Below the pieces are notes generated by a model. It was not told the origin of the DNA, searched no databases, and was given only the letters and a program-made list of their open reading frames with translations. Shown one piece after another: positions 23,770 to 31,801 of a DNA stretch of 40,674 bases (positions within the stretch are counted from its first letter, which is position 1; each line of letters opens with the position of its first letter). The position numbers and the translations under genes are program-made. This stretch comes from an uncultured Actinomycetes bacterium (GTDB taxonomy: Bacteria; Actinomycetota; Actinomycetes; Nanopelagicales; Nanopelagicaceae), in NCBI GenBank assembly GCA_903838035.1, contig CAILWW010000082.1, positions 1 through 40,674 on the forward strand. The letters are read 5' to 3'.

Positions 23770-24369
23770 TTAAGCCTTAATTGGCAGCGTCTTTGGCTTA
23801 TAAGAAGCGCGCTTTGACTCGAAGGCGCTTACTTCATCAATCTTCTGAAGGGTAAGGCCGATATCGTCTAGCCCTTCCATCAAACGCCAGCGGACATAGT
23901 CATCGAGTTCAAAGCTGATGCTCTTTTGTCCATAAGTAATACTCTTCTTCTCAAGATCAACGGTGATTGCCGACTTTGGATTGCTCTCGATTTCCGCCCA
24001 AATCGCTTCTACATCCTCAGCTGGGAGGACTACGGTCAGCAGTCCAGCCTTCTGTGAGTTGCCACGGAAAATGTCGGCAAAGCGGCTAGAGATAATGACT
24101 TTAAAGCCATAGTTTTGCAGAGCCCAGACCGCATGCTCACGTGATGAACCAGTGCCAAAGTCTTGGCCCGCTACCAATATTGTGGCGCCGTTATATTCCG
24201 GCTTATTTAGTACGAACTCTGGATCATTGCGCCAGGCAGCGAAGAGACCATCTTCAAAACCGCTCTTGGTGACGCGCTTGAGATAGACCGCAGGGATGAT
24301 CTGGTCGGTATCGACATTGCTGCGACGGAGGGGAACCGCAGTTCCGGTATGGGTGATGAATTTATCCAT
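23770..24369 (-). CDS. leuD: 3-isopropylmalate dehydratase small subunit
   Basis: Small (swivelling) subunit of isopropylmalate isomerase, which converts 2- to 3-isopropylmalate in leucine synthesis. About 199 residues from ATG 24369 (M-D-K-F-I-T-H-T-G), preferred over a GTG two codons upstream because the AAGGAAGG ribosome-binding site is correctly spaced for the ATG. Motifs are [15 protein letters not shown], the substrate loop [13 protein letters not shown] and [14 protein letters not shown]. It follows leuC by 14 bases and its stop abuts the convergent hydrolase gene. Confidence 0.96.
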   Translation of the reverse strand: MDKFITHTGTAVPLRRSNVDTDQIIPAVYLKRVTKSGFEDGLFAAWRNDPEFVLNKPEYNGATILVAGQDFGTGSSREHAVWALQNYGFKVIISSRFADIFRGNSQKAGLLTVVLPAEDVEAIWAEIESNPKSAITVDLEKKSITYGQKSISFELDDYVRWRLMEGLDDIGLTLQKIDEVSAFESKRASYKPKTLPIKA

Positions 24370-24383
24370 GGTCACTACCTTCC

Positions 24384-25781
24384 TTACAAATCTGCTGGTG
24401 CTGAGAGGGTTCCACGAATTGCAGTTGCTGCTGCTACGAGTGGACTGACGAGGTGGGTGCGACCGCCTTTACCTTGGCGACCTTCAAAGTTTCGGTTCGA
24501 TGTTGAAGCCGAACGTTCGCCAACAGCGAGTTGATCTGGGTTCATGCCGAGGCACATTGAACATCCAGCATTACGCCACTCAGCTCCGGCATCGATAAAG
24601 ACTTTATCCAAACCTTCCTCGTGCGCTTGGACGCGTACTCGATCAGATCCTGGGACTACCAACATCCGAGTTCCGGAGGCGACTTTATGACCCTTGAGAA
24701 CGGCAGCGGCGGCTCGAAGATCTTCAATTCGACCGTTTGTGCACGAACCAAGAAAAACGGTATCGACCTTAATGGATTTAAGCGGAGTGCCAGCGGTCAA
24801 GCCCATATATTCCAAGGCTCGTTCTGCTGCGCCACGCTCTTCGACATCGGCAATCTCAGCTGGGTTAGGGACGTTTGCACTGAGCGGAAGTCCTTGGCCA
24901 GGATTAGTTCCCCAGGTAACAAATGGCTCTAATTCATCTGCGTTGATATTTACTTCAACATCAAATTTCGCATCTGCATCTGTTGTGAGCGTCTTCCAAT
25001 ATGCCAGAGCTGCATCCCAATCTGCGCCTTCTGGAGCATGTGGCTTGCCCTTTACATAAGCAAAGGTGGTTTCATCTGGCGCAATCAATCCAGCGCGAGC
25101 ACCAGCTTCAATCGACATGTTACAAACGGTCATACGAGCTTCCATGGAGAGTGCGCGAATTGCGCTGCCACGATATTCCAAGACATAGCCCTGACCTCCG
25201 CCAGTACCAATCTTTGCAATAACGGCCAAAATAATGTCTTTACTGGTGACGCCAGGCTTGAGCGTGCCCTCAACATTAATTGCCATTGTCTTCGGGCGAA
25301 CCAGCGGAAGGGTTTGAGTGGCAAGCACATGTTCAACTTCCGAGGTGCCAATACCAAATGCGAGTGCGCCAAATGCGCCATGAGTTGAGGTGTGGGAATC
25401 GCCGCAGACGATAGTCATGCCGGGTTGAGTTATTCCGAGTTGTGGTCCAACAACGTGCACGATGCCTTGCTCTTTATCGCCAAGCGAGTGGATTCGAACT
25501 CCGAAGTCGGCACAGTTCTTGCGCAAAGTATCTACCTGCAGCTTTGAAACTGGATCTGCGATTGGCTTGAGAATATCCAGGGTCGGCACATTGTGATCTT
25601 CCGTTGCAATAGTTAAATCAGGGCGTCGTACTTTGCGACCTGCTAAACGAAGGCCATCAAAGGCTTGTGGGCTGGTCACTTCATGGATGAGATGGAGATC
25701 GATATAAATCAGATCCGGCTCTCCGGCTGCGCTGCGCACAACATGATCTGCCCAAATCTTCTCCGCTAACGTCTGTCCCAT
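24384..25781 (-). CDS. leuC: 3-isopropylmalate dehydratase large subunit
   Basis: Iron-sulphur subunit of isopropylmalate isomerase. From ATG 25781 ([10 protein letters not shown]) it has 465 residues. The 4Fe-4S ligands are Cys347 (GSCTNG), Cys407 and Cys410 (GCSMCLG), the same numbers as in E. coli LeuC. Also present are [20 protein letters not shown] and the NRNFEGRQG motif. An in-frame start further upstream was rejected because it would run into the divergent control region. An AAGAGG lies upstream of the ATG. It is divergent from the ndgR gene, with 68 bases between the two starts. Confidence 0.96.
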   Translation of the reverse strand: MGQTLAEKIWADHVVRSAAGEPDLIYIDLHLIHEVTSPQAFDGLRLAGRKVRRPDLTIATEDHNVPTLDILKPIADPVSKLQVDTLRKNCADFGVRIHSLGDKEQGIVHVVGPQLGITQPGMTIVCGDSHTSTHGAFGALAFGIGTSEVEHVLATQTLPLVRPKTMAINVEGTLKPGVTSKDIILAVIAKIGTGGGQGYVLEYRGSAIRALSMEARMTVCNMSIEAGARAGLIAPDETTFAYVKGKPHAPEGADWDAALAYWKTLTTDADAKFDVEVNINADELEPFVTWGTNPGQGLPLSANVPNPAEIADVEERGAAERALEYMGLTAGTPLKSIKVDTVFLGSCTNGRIEDLRAAAAVLKGHKVASGTRMLVVPGSDRVRVQAHEEGLDKVFIDAGAEWRNAGCSMCLGMNPDQLAVGERSASTSNRNFEGRQGKGGRTHLVSPLVAAATAIRGTLSAPADL

Positions 25782-25812
25782 AACCAAACCTCTTCCTTTA
25801 ACCCTGACCGAA

Positions 25813-25827
25813 ATTTGCATTTCAAAT
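25813..25827. promoter_or_regulatory. Candidate operator between leuC and ndgR
   Basis: ATTTG-CATTT-CAAAT, a perfect 5-bp inverted repeat centred in the 68-base divergent gap. Streptomyces NdgR and Corynebacterium LtbR, IclR-type regulators in the same position, are known to bind this kind of region next to leuCD. The site itself is inferred. Confidence 0.45.
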
Positions 25828-25849
25828 AATGAGATGCCAATATTAGAGT

Positions 25850-26566
25850 GTGGACAAGAAGAATAGCGGAGTTGGCGTATTAGATAAAGCCGTGCGCATC
25901 CTGGCGACTTTGGAATCAGGCCCGCACTCCCTCACCGAACTTGTTGCAGCTACTGGAATCGCCAGACCTACCGCACATCGACTTGCCGTTGCACTTGAGT
26001 TTCATCGCCTAGTCGCTCGCGATTTCTCTGGCCGCTTTGTGCTTGGTGCCCGTGAAGGTGAACTTGCTGCCGCTGCTGGTGAAGATCGACTGCTGGCTGT
26101 TGCTGCTCCCGCGCTTACTGCACTGCGTGATGCCTCCGGTGAGAGCGCACAGCTCTACCGCCGCCAAGGCGATCAAAGAATTTGTGTGGCGACTGCCGAA
26201 CGTCTCTCCGGGCTTCGCGACTCCGTACCTGTTGGAACAGTTCTCACCATGCAGGCAGGTTCTGCGGCGCAGGTATTAATGGCTTGGGATGAACCAGAGA
26301 AATTGCACCGCGGCTTGGTTCATGCAAAATTTACCGCAGCCACACTCTCAGCAGTAAGGCGCCGCGGTTGGGCGCAATCTATTGGCGAACGTGAAGTAGG
26401 AGTCGTCTCGATCTCGGCACCAGTTCGCGGTCCAAATAACAAGGTGATTGCTGCGGTGAGCATCTCTGGCCCGCTTGAGCGATTAGGGCGTCAGCCTGGC
26501 CGATTGCATGCCGCGGTACTTGTGGCAACGGCCGCGCGGTTGACTGAACATATCTCTAAAAAATAG
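25850..26566 (+). CDS. ndgR: IclR-family regulator, NdgR/LtbR type
   Basis: Transcription factor of 238 residues with an N-terminal winged helix ([30 protein letters not shown]) and a C-terminal IclR effector domain ([54 protein letters not shown]). These blocks match Streptomyces NdgR, which controls leucine and other amino acid genes, and it is divergent from leuCD as in that genus. The likely start is GTG 25850 (V-D-K-K-N-S-G-V-G). No ribosome-binding site is visible. The 3' end lies 14 bases from the convergent tRNA-Glu gene. Confidence 0.93.
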   Translation: MDKKNSGVGVLDKAVRILATLESGPHSLTELVAATGIARPTAHRLAVALEFHRLVARDFSGRFVLGAREGELAAAAGEDRLLAVAAPALTALRDASGESAQLYRRQGDQRICVATAERLSGLRDSVPVGTVLTMQAGSAAQVLMAWDEPEKLHRGLVHAKFTAATLSAVRRRGWAQSIGEREVGVVSISAPVRGPNNKVIAAVSISGPLERLGRQPGRLHAAVLVATAARLTEHISKK

Positions 26567-26580
26567 AGTTTAGATAAAAC

Positions 26581-26656
26581 TGGTAGCCCCGAAGGGATTC
26601 GAACCCTCGTAGCTGGCTTGAGAAGCCAGAGTCCTAGGCCGCTAGACGACGGGGCC
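26581..26656 (-). tRNA. tRNA-Glu (anticodon CTC), CCA encoded
   Basis: A 76-base cloverleaf on the minus strand starting GGCCCCG and ending CGGGGCT-A-CCA. The anticodon stem CTGGC / GCCAG holds the loop TTCTCAA, giving anticodon CTC (Glu). The T-loop TTCGAAT is standard. The CCA end is encoded in the DNA, unlike in the neighbouring tRNA-Gln. A short weak hairpin plus T-run lies immediately after it on the minus strand. Confidence 0.96.
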
Positions 26657-26710
26657 ATGATTTCCTAGAACGAAATATTTAGTTATTTTGAAGCTTTGAA
26701 CAGTATTGCG

Positions 26711-26782
26711 CTGGGGTACCAGGACTCGAACCTAGACAAGCTGAACCAGAATCAGCTGGGCTGCCAATTACCCCATACCCCA
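26711..26782 (-). tRNA. tRNA-Gln (anticodon CTG)
   Basis: A 72-base cloverleaf on the minus strand. The acceptor stem is TGGGGTA / TACCCCA with discriminator G, and the anticodon stem GCTGA / TCAGC holds loop TTCTGGT, giving anticodon CTG (Gln). The T-loop is TTCGAGT. No CCA is encoded. It lies 35 bases after gltX and 54 bases before tRNA-Glu, probably on the same transcript. Confidence 0.95.
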
Positions 26783-26817
26783 CTATTGAGTGGCTAAGAA
26801 TACCCTGAAAAATTCGG

Positions 26818-28284
26818 CTACTTTAACGCTGCCTTTATTCGAGAGAGCGAGCGTTCGGCGCCAAGAAGTTCCATCGATTCAAAGAGCGGTGGCGAGATAT
26901 GACTGCCGGTCACGGCAATTCGAACGGCTCCAAACGCGATCCGTGGCTTCAAGGCCATCGCCTCAATCAGGGCTGCTCGCAGCGCCGCCTCGATACTCTC
27001 GTGGCTCCAAGTAGGTAGGTCGGTCAAGACGTCCAGGCTCTTTGCCAGAACTGCTTGCGATTGTTCATCGGCAATCTTGGGCAGTGAATCCGGCTCTACT
27101 TCAAAATTGGCGGCAAAGAGGAAACGCAACATGGGCGTGACTTCGGCCAAGGTGGCGATACGTTCATGAATGATGGGCAGCGCGGTCTGAACAACTGCAA
27201 CTTCGGCATCAGTTCCAGTAATCACTCCATCCTTAATCAAGAATGGAAGAGTGCGCTTGAGAAGTTCGGCCGGGGTTAGTTCGCGAATCTTGTCGCCGTT
27301 GATGGCTTCGAGTTTCTTCATATCAAAGCGAGCTGGCGATGAGTGCACGCGTTCAACGGTGAAGAGCTCGGTCAGCTCCTTCATCGTCACGTTCTCTCGA
27401 TCCTCGCCTGGAGACCAACCAAGAAGTGCGAGGTAGTTACAAATCGCCTCCGGCAAGAATCCGCGTTCGCGATACCAGGCGATGGATACTTCACCATTTC
27501 GCTTGGAGAGCTTGGCATTATCTTGACCCATCACAAATGGCAGGTGGGCAAAAGTTGGATAATCCTCTGGTGCAACACCCATCGCTTGATAGACGCGAAT
27601 TTGGCGCGGAGTGGATGAGAGTAAATCTTCACCACGAAGCACGTGGGTTACTTTCATCATGACATCATCGACGGCAACAGCCAAGGTGTAGAGCGGTGAA
27701 CCATCGCCACGAACGAGAACAAAATCAGGTACGAAGTTGTGATCGAAAGTTACTTCACCGCGAATTGAATCGGTGAATGTGGTGGAACCATCTGGCATCC
27801 GCATTCGCAGGACTGGCTTGCGACCTTCGCTGTGATAACGAGCTAGGTCAACCGGTGAAATAGTGCGACATTTTCCGTCGTAGCCAGGTGCCACATTTGC
27901 TGCTCGTTGGGCTTCGCGTCGCGCTTCAAGTTCTTCGGAAGAGCAATAGCAATGATAGGCATCGCCATTTGCCAAGAACTTGGCTGCCCACTCGGCATAA
28001 ATATCTAGACGTTGGCTTTGTAAGTATGGACCATATGGTCCCCCAACTTCTGGACCCTCATCCCAATCCAATCCAAGCCATTTAAGAGTTTCGATCGCAG
28101 CTTGAATATATTCATCCGTTACGCGATCGGTATCAGTATCTTCGATACGGAAAATGAATTGGCCGCCGGTGTGACGTGCGTAAGCCCAATCAAAGAGGGC
28201 GGTGCGAATATTTCCAACGTGCAAGTCCCCAGTAGGAGATGGCGCGAATCGAACGCGGACGGGGCGGGAGGTATTAGTTGGCAC
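26818..28284 (-). CDS. gltX: Glutamyl-tRNA synthetase
   Basis: Class I synthetase that charges tRNA-Glu. In most Actinobacteria it also mischarges tRNA-Gln, which GatCAB then amidates. From GTG 28284 (V-P-T-N-T-S-R-P-V-R-V-R-F) it has 488 residues. The HIGH-type motif PSPTGDLHVG is at 15-24 and the KMSKS-type KLSKR at about 258-262. This start was chosen because the family begins just before the PSPTG motif; an earlier in-frame start would lie deep inside the upstream gene. It overlaps the upstream FAH gene by 11 bases. tRNA-Gln and tRNA-Glu genes follow directly. Confidence 0.96.
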   Translation of the reverse strand: MPTNTSRPVRVRFAPSPTGDLHVGNIRTALFDWAYARHTGGQFIFRIEDTDTDRVTDEYIQAAIETLKWLGLDWDEGPEVGGPYGPYLQSQRLDIYAEWAAKFLANGDAYHCYCSSEELEARREAQRAANVAPGYDGKCRTISPVDLARYHSEGRKPVLRMRMPDGSTTFTDSIRGEVTFDHNFVPDFVLVRGDGSPLYTLAVAVDDVMMKVTHVLRGEDLLSSTPRQIRVYQAMGVAPEDYPTFAHLPFVMGQDNAKLSKRNGEVSIAWYRERGFLPEAICNYLALLGWSPGEDRENVTMKELTELFTVERVHSSPARFDMKKLEAINGDKIRELTPAELLKRTLPFLIKDGVITGTDAEVAVVQTALPIIHERIATLAEVTPMLRFLFAANFEVEPDSLPKIADEQSQAVLAKSLDVLTDLPTWSHESIEAALRAALIEAMALKPRIAFGAVRIAVTGSHISPPLFESMELLGAERSLSRIKAALK

Positions 28285-29065
28285 GAGGCGATATCTTATT
28301 AGAAAGCGAGCCGATGCCATCGATGGTGATGATGACCTCATCCCCTGCTGCCATAGGACCAATTCCAGCCGGAGTGCCGGTCAAAATGACATCTCCTGGG
28401 AGCAGAGTCATGACTGAGCTGACAAACTCAATGATTTCCGGGATTTTAAAGATCATAGAAGTGATGGGTTCAGATTGCTTAACGACCCCATTAAGCGTGG
28501 TCACGATTTTCTGATCGGCTGGTGTGAAATCAGTTTCGATCCAAGGTCCAAGCGGACAGAAAGTATCAAATCCCTTGGCCCGGCTCCATTGTCCATCTAC
28601 CTTCTGCAGATCGCGAGCAGTCACATCGTTGGCAATCGTGTATCCATAAATTACATCCCCCACTTTTTCACGAGGGACTTCCTTGCAGATACGGCTGATG
28701 ACAATCGCTAGTTCGCCTTCGTAGCTGACCTCACTGCTCATCTTCGGCCATTGAATGGTGTCATTCGGCCCAATTACGGTGGTATTTGGCTTAATGAAAA
28801 TAATCGGTTCCTTGGGAACTTCCGAATTCATCTCGGCTGCATGGTCGGCGTAATTCTTTCCCACACAAACTACTTTGCTGCGCGGAATTACCGGAGCAAG
28901 GAGTCGGACATCTGCCAGCGCGACCTTTGTCTCGGTGGGAACAATGCCGCTGTAGAGCGGGTCACCTTTGAGAACCAGGATTTGATTTTGATCGTTGAGA
29001 ACTCCGAAATGTGGGTCGGTACCCAGACCAGCACTTTCTGACGGTGAAAAACGAACCAGGCGCAT
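28274..29065 (-). CDS. Fumarylacetoacetate hydrolase family protein
   Basis: FAH-superfamily enzyme of 263 residues from ATG 29065 (M-R-L-V-R-F). The conserved core is VVCVGKNYADHAAEM, the metal site SYEGELAIVI, IYGYTIANDVTARDLQ, the RAKGFDTFCPLGPW segment and the C-terminal GDVILTGTPAGIGPM. Members include 2-hydroxyhepta-2,4-diene-1,7-dioate isomerases and acylpyruvate or oxaloacetate decarboxylases; the exact substrate cannot be told. A homologue sits next to gltX in mycobacteria (Rv2993c). TACGAT lies six bases before the ATG, suggesting a leaderless start. Its 3' end overlaps gltX by 11 bases. Confidence 0.9.
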   Translation of the reverse strand: MRLVRFSPSESAGLGTDPHFGVLNDQNQILVLKGDPLYSGIVPTETKVALADVRLLAPVIPRSKVVCVGKNYADHAAEMNSEVPKEPIIFIKPNTTVIGPNDTIQWPKMSSEVSYEGELAIVISRICKEVPREKVGDVIYGYTIANDVTARDLQKVDGQWSRAKGFDTFCPLGPWIETDFTPADQKIVTTLNGVVKQSEPITSMIFKIPEIIEFVSSVMTLLPGDVILTGTPAGIGPMAAGDEVIITIDGIGSLSNKISPRAN

Positions 29066-29071
29066 GGAGCA

Positions 29072-29077
29072 ATCGTA
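29072..29077 (-). promoter_or_regulatory. Candidate -10 box for leaderless FAH gene
   Basis: TACGAT, then TGCTCC, then ATG on the minus strand, within the 19-base gap after corC. No Shine-Dalgarno is present. Confidence 0.45.
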
Positions 29078-29084
29078 CGCCAAA

Positions 29085-29975
29085 CTACAGGCTCTTAATC
29101 TCCTCGGTATTTTCTGCTGCGGCCGGTGTAACACGCGTAACGAGAATTGTTGCAATTCGATGGCGACGTCCAGCCGGTCTTTCAGCCGTTAATTTCCAAC
29201 CATGAATTGTGATCGTGCTTCCTGGAATAGGAACTCGGCCGAGCTCCTTGGCGAGCAAGCCGCCTACGCTATCCACATCCTCGCGCGATTCTGGAGTGAG
29301 TTCGGTCTTGAAGGACTCTTCGAAATCTTCCACGTGGAGACGAGCAGAGATACGAGCAGTATTTTCATCAAGCCACTCAACTTCTAGCTGGTCATCATCG
29401 TATTCATCGGCTATCTCGCCAACGATCTCTTCGAGAATATCTTCGATAGTGATGAGCCCTGCCGTACCACCGTATTCATCGATGACAATGGCCATATGAA
29501 TCTGATCGCGTTGCATTTCGCGCAAAAGCTCAATCGCCTCTTTCGATTCCGGAACAAAAGTGGCCTTACGCAGGTGCTGCTCAACCTGCTCGCTCTGCTC
29601 GGATTCGTGACGTTCATGCACGCGCCTTGCCAGATCCTTCACATAGGCGATTCCAATAACGTTATCGAGGTTCTCTTCAATGACTGGGATGCGAGTAAAA
29701 CCCGAACGCAAGGCAAGCGAGAGCCCTTGGCGCAGCGTCTTATTGCCCTCCATCCAAACCACATCGGTACGAGGAACCATTAACTCTCGAACGAGGGTGC
29801 CGCCGAGATCAATGACCGAGTGGATCATTGAGCGTTCCGACTCTTCGACCAGGCCGCGCTCACTGGCTTCATCTACTAGCTCGTGCAGCTCCTGATCTTT
29901 ATCGGCGGTTGTCTGCGGAAAGAATCGCTCTCCGAATATAGAACGTAGGAGTTCTTTGGTTTTGCTATCGCTCAT
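29085..29975 (-). CDS. CBS-pair / CorC_HlyC domain protein, short cytosolic form
   Basis: About 296 residues from ATG 29975, which overlaps the ybeY stop as ATGA. The protein has two CBS domains (about 60-190; VRELMVPRTDVV and GTAGLITIEDILEEIVGEI are hallmarks) and a C-terminal CorC_HlyC transporter-associated domain. No membrane segment is visible: the N-terminal DUF21/CNNM domain common in actinobacterial homologues (about 430 residues) is absent. The form and the order phoH-ybeY-corC match E. coli ybeZ-ybeY-ybeX. A role in ribosome quality or Mg/Co homeostasis is inferred from the family. Confidence 0.9.
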   Translation of the reverse strand: MSDSKTKELLRSIFGERFFPQTTADKDQELHELVDEASERGLVEESERSMIHSVIDLGGTLVRELMVPRTDVVWMEGNKTLRQGLSLALRSGFTRIPVIEENLDNVIGIAYVKDLARRVHERHESEQSEQVEQHLRKATFVPESKEAIELLREMQRDQIHMAIVIDEYGGTAGLITIEDILEEIVGEIADEYDDDQLEVEWLDENTARISARLHVEDFEESFKTELTPESREDVDSVGGLLAKELGRVPIPGSTITIHGWKLTAERPAGRRHRIATILVTRVTPAAAENTEEIKSL

Positions 29976-30412
29976 TGGGTGGCTCGCCATTCTTGAAGCG
30001 TTTGATCTTGCAGAGCAAACATCTCCTTCTCTTCTTCTGGCACAGCATGGTCAAAGCCTAGGAGATGAAGTACTCCGTGAACCGTGAGCAATTCAAGCTC
30101 TTCATCAAGCGAATGATTGACTGTGTTCTTTGCTGCATATGCAGGACAAAGCACGATGTCACCGATGATGCCAGGACCATTTGCCGCTGAGAAAGGTTTG
30201 AGTTCATCCATTGGAAAGGAGAGCACATCTGTTGGACCCGGTAAATCCATCCACTGAATATGAAGCGCGGTCATCTCTGCTTCATCGACGATCGTAATCT
30301 CGAGGTCCGACTCAGGATGGATGCCCATTTTGTTAAGAGTAAATTCGGCAACCGAGGTTAAAGCCTGCTCGTTAAACGAACTCTCGAGGGTGTTAATGAT
30401 TTCTATTCCCAT
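29972..30412 (-). CDS. ybeY: Endoribonuclease YbeY
   Basis: Zinc-dependent single-strand endoribonuclease involved in 16S rRNA 3' maturation and ribosome quality control. The 146-residue protein carries the metal-binding motif HGVLHLLGFDH (His112, His116, His122) and the upstream TDVLSFP and GDIVLCP motifs. It starts at ATG 30412 and overlaps corC by four bases. The 23-base gap from phoH is almost filled by a perfect 7-bp hairpin, and there is no clear Shine-Dalgarno. Confidence 0.95.
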   Translation of the reverse strand: MGIEIINTLESSFNEQALTSVAEFTLNKMGIHPESDLEITIVDEAEMTALHIQWMDLPGPTDVLSFPMDELKPFSAANGPGIIGDIVLCPAYAAKNTVNHSLDEELELLTVHGVLHLLGFDHAVPEEEKEMFALQDQTLQEWRATQ

Positions 30413-30418
30413 AGGGCG

Positions 30419-30435
30419 GACTTGCAGAGCAAGTC
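30419..30435. repeat. Perfect hairpin between phoH and ybeY
   Basis: GACTTGC-TCT-GCAAGTC on the minus strand: seven base pairs with a 3-base loop. It begins directly after the phoH stop codon and ends six bases before the ybeY ATG. There is no T-tract, so it is not a normal terminator. It could control ybeY translation, act as an RNA processing site, or trap ribosomes. Confidence 0.55.
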
Positions 30436-31443
30436 TTAGCGATCACCACTTCCAGAACGAATAGCGCGGGCGGGCGGAGTCTTGGCATCATCGAAACGGC
30501 TATAGGCGTTGACGATTTCGCCGACCAGGCGATTTCGTACAACATCTTCCGCGGTCAATGGAATAAAGGCGATATCTTCAACATCGCCGAGAATTTCGTG
30601 GACGATGCGCAAACCTGATTGGGTTCCGGAAGGTAAGTCGACCTGTGTTACATCTCCGGTGATAACCATCTTGGAACCAAAACCGAGGCGAGTGAGAAAC
30701 ATCTTCATCTGTTCCGCCGAGGTATTCTGGGCTTCATCCAAAATTACGAAGGCATCATTGAGGGTTCGACCACGCATATATGCAAGCGGCGCGATTTCGA
30801 TAATTCCAGATTGCATCAACCGTGGGATTGAGTCTTGATCAATCATGTCGTGAAGTGCGTCAAATAAAGGACGCAGGTAAGGGTCAATCTTCTCTTGCAG
30901 CGTTCCTGGAAGAAATCCTAAGCGCTCCCCTGCCTCGACTGCCGGGCGCGTAAGGATGATGCGATTGACCTCTTTGGCTTGCAAGGAAGCTATTGCCTTT
31001 GCCATTGCTAAATAAGTTTTACCCGTACCCGCTGGCCCAATTCCGAAGGTGATGGTGTGTTCATCTATCGCTTCTACATAGCGCTTTTGATTGGAGGTCT
31101 TTGGGCGGATGGTCTTCCCGCGATTGCTCAGAATATTTAGCGAGAGTACGTCAGCTGGATGTTCTGCCGGATCATGCTTGACCATCGCAGTAGAACGCAG
31201 AACTGCATCCTCGCTCAGAATTTGTCCACCGCGAAGCAGCACGAGCAACTCTTGCAGCAAGGAGTGGAACTGATGGACTTGCTCAAGATCGCCTTGCGCG
31301 AAAACCTCATTACCGCGAACGGTGATGGTGATATGAGGGAAGGTGCTTTCGTAAATACGTAAGTAAGAATCCCCAGGTCCAACGAGTGCGACCATAGGAA
31401 TGGCAACGGGCACGGTAAGCAGAGCAGGTTCCATTACTGACAT
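30436..31443 (-). CDS. phoH: PhoH-like ATPase (YbeZ)
   Basis: RNA-associated P-loop ATPase; 335 residues. The N-terminal part (about 25-85) is the KH-like domain, and Walker A GPAGTGKT is at 136-143. RPAVEAGERLGFLPGTLQEK, ILDEAQNT (Walker B) and the VITGDVTQVDLPSG sensor follow. The start is ATG 31443 or the ATG three codons on (31434). The latter has TAGGAT seven bases upstream, so it may be leaderless. It lies directly before ybeY, its usual partner, and eight bases behind the HIT gene. Confidence 0.95.
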   Translation of the reverse strand: MSVMEPALLTVPVAIPMVALVGPGDSYLRIYESTFPHITITVRGNEVFAQGDLEQVHQFHSLLQELLVLLRGGQILSEDAVLRSTAMVKHDPAEHPADVLSLNILSNRGKTIRPKTSNQKRYVEAIDEHTITFGIGPAGTGKTYLAMAKAIASLQAKEVNRIILTRPAVEAGERLGFLPGTLQEKIDPYLRPLFDALHDMIDQDSIPRLMQSGIIEIAPLAYMRGRTLNDAFVILDEAQNTSAEQMKMFLTRLGFGSKMVITGDVTQVDLPSGTQSGLRIVHEILGDVEDIAFIPLTAEDVVRNRLVGEIVNAYSRFDDAKTPPARAIRSGSGDR

Positions 31444-31450
31444 CCTACTT

Positions 31451-31789
31451 TTAACCGGGGGGCCATGCGAATGGACGCCCGCCTAACAAGTGCAAATGTG
31501 CGTGAAATACGCTCTGGCCAGCGCTGGCGCCGGTATTAAAGACGGTTCGATATCCATCAAGGCCGACGCCATCTGCGATCGCTTTGGCTACTCTGAAAAG
31601 TTCGGAGAGCGCTTCAGGATTACCTTCGGCAAGTAAAGCCGCATTCTCGTGATGTGCGACCGGGATAATCAAGGCGTGAGTAGGTGCTTGCGGATTAATA
31701 TCTTTAATTGCAAAGACGGTATCGCTTTTAAAGAGGTAGGGAACTGGAATCTCCCCGCTTGCCATTTTGCAGAATAAACAATCAGACAT
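31451..31789 (-). CDS. HIT-family (HINT-type) nucleotide hydrolase
   Basis: A 112-residue histidine-triad protein. The triad HAHLHLLGG (His96, His98, His100) is near the C-terminus and CLFCKMASGEIP at the start suggests the zinc-binding HINT class. HINT proteins hydrolyse nucleoside phosphoramidates and acyl-adenylates; the physiological substrate is unknown. The -10-like TAGTCT six bases before ATG 31789 overlaps the rsmE stop codon. It is the usual actinobacterial companion between rsmE and phoH. Confidence 0.93.
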   Translation of the reverse strand: MSDCLFCKMASGEIPVPYLFKSDTVFAIKDINPQAPTHALIIPVAHHENAALLAEGNPEALSELFRVAKAIADGVGLDGYRTVFNTGASAGQSVFHAHLHLLGGRPFAWPPG

Positions 31790-31795
31790 GATTTA

Positions 31796-31801
31796 AGACT
31801 A
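31796..31801 (-). promoter_or_regulatory. Candidate -10 box for leaderless HIT gene
   Basis: TAGTCT, then TAAATC, then the HIT gene ATG on the minus strand. The first three bases are the rsmE stop codon. Confidence 0.45.

Noticed and set aside
26558-26581. AGTTT-N5-AAACT plus T-run after tRNA-Glu as a terminator
   Set aside because: The stem is five weak pairs and overlaps the CCA end of the tRNA. It is possible but too weak to list as a feature.
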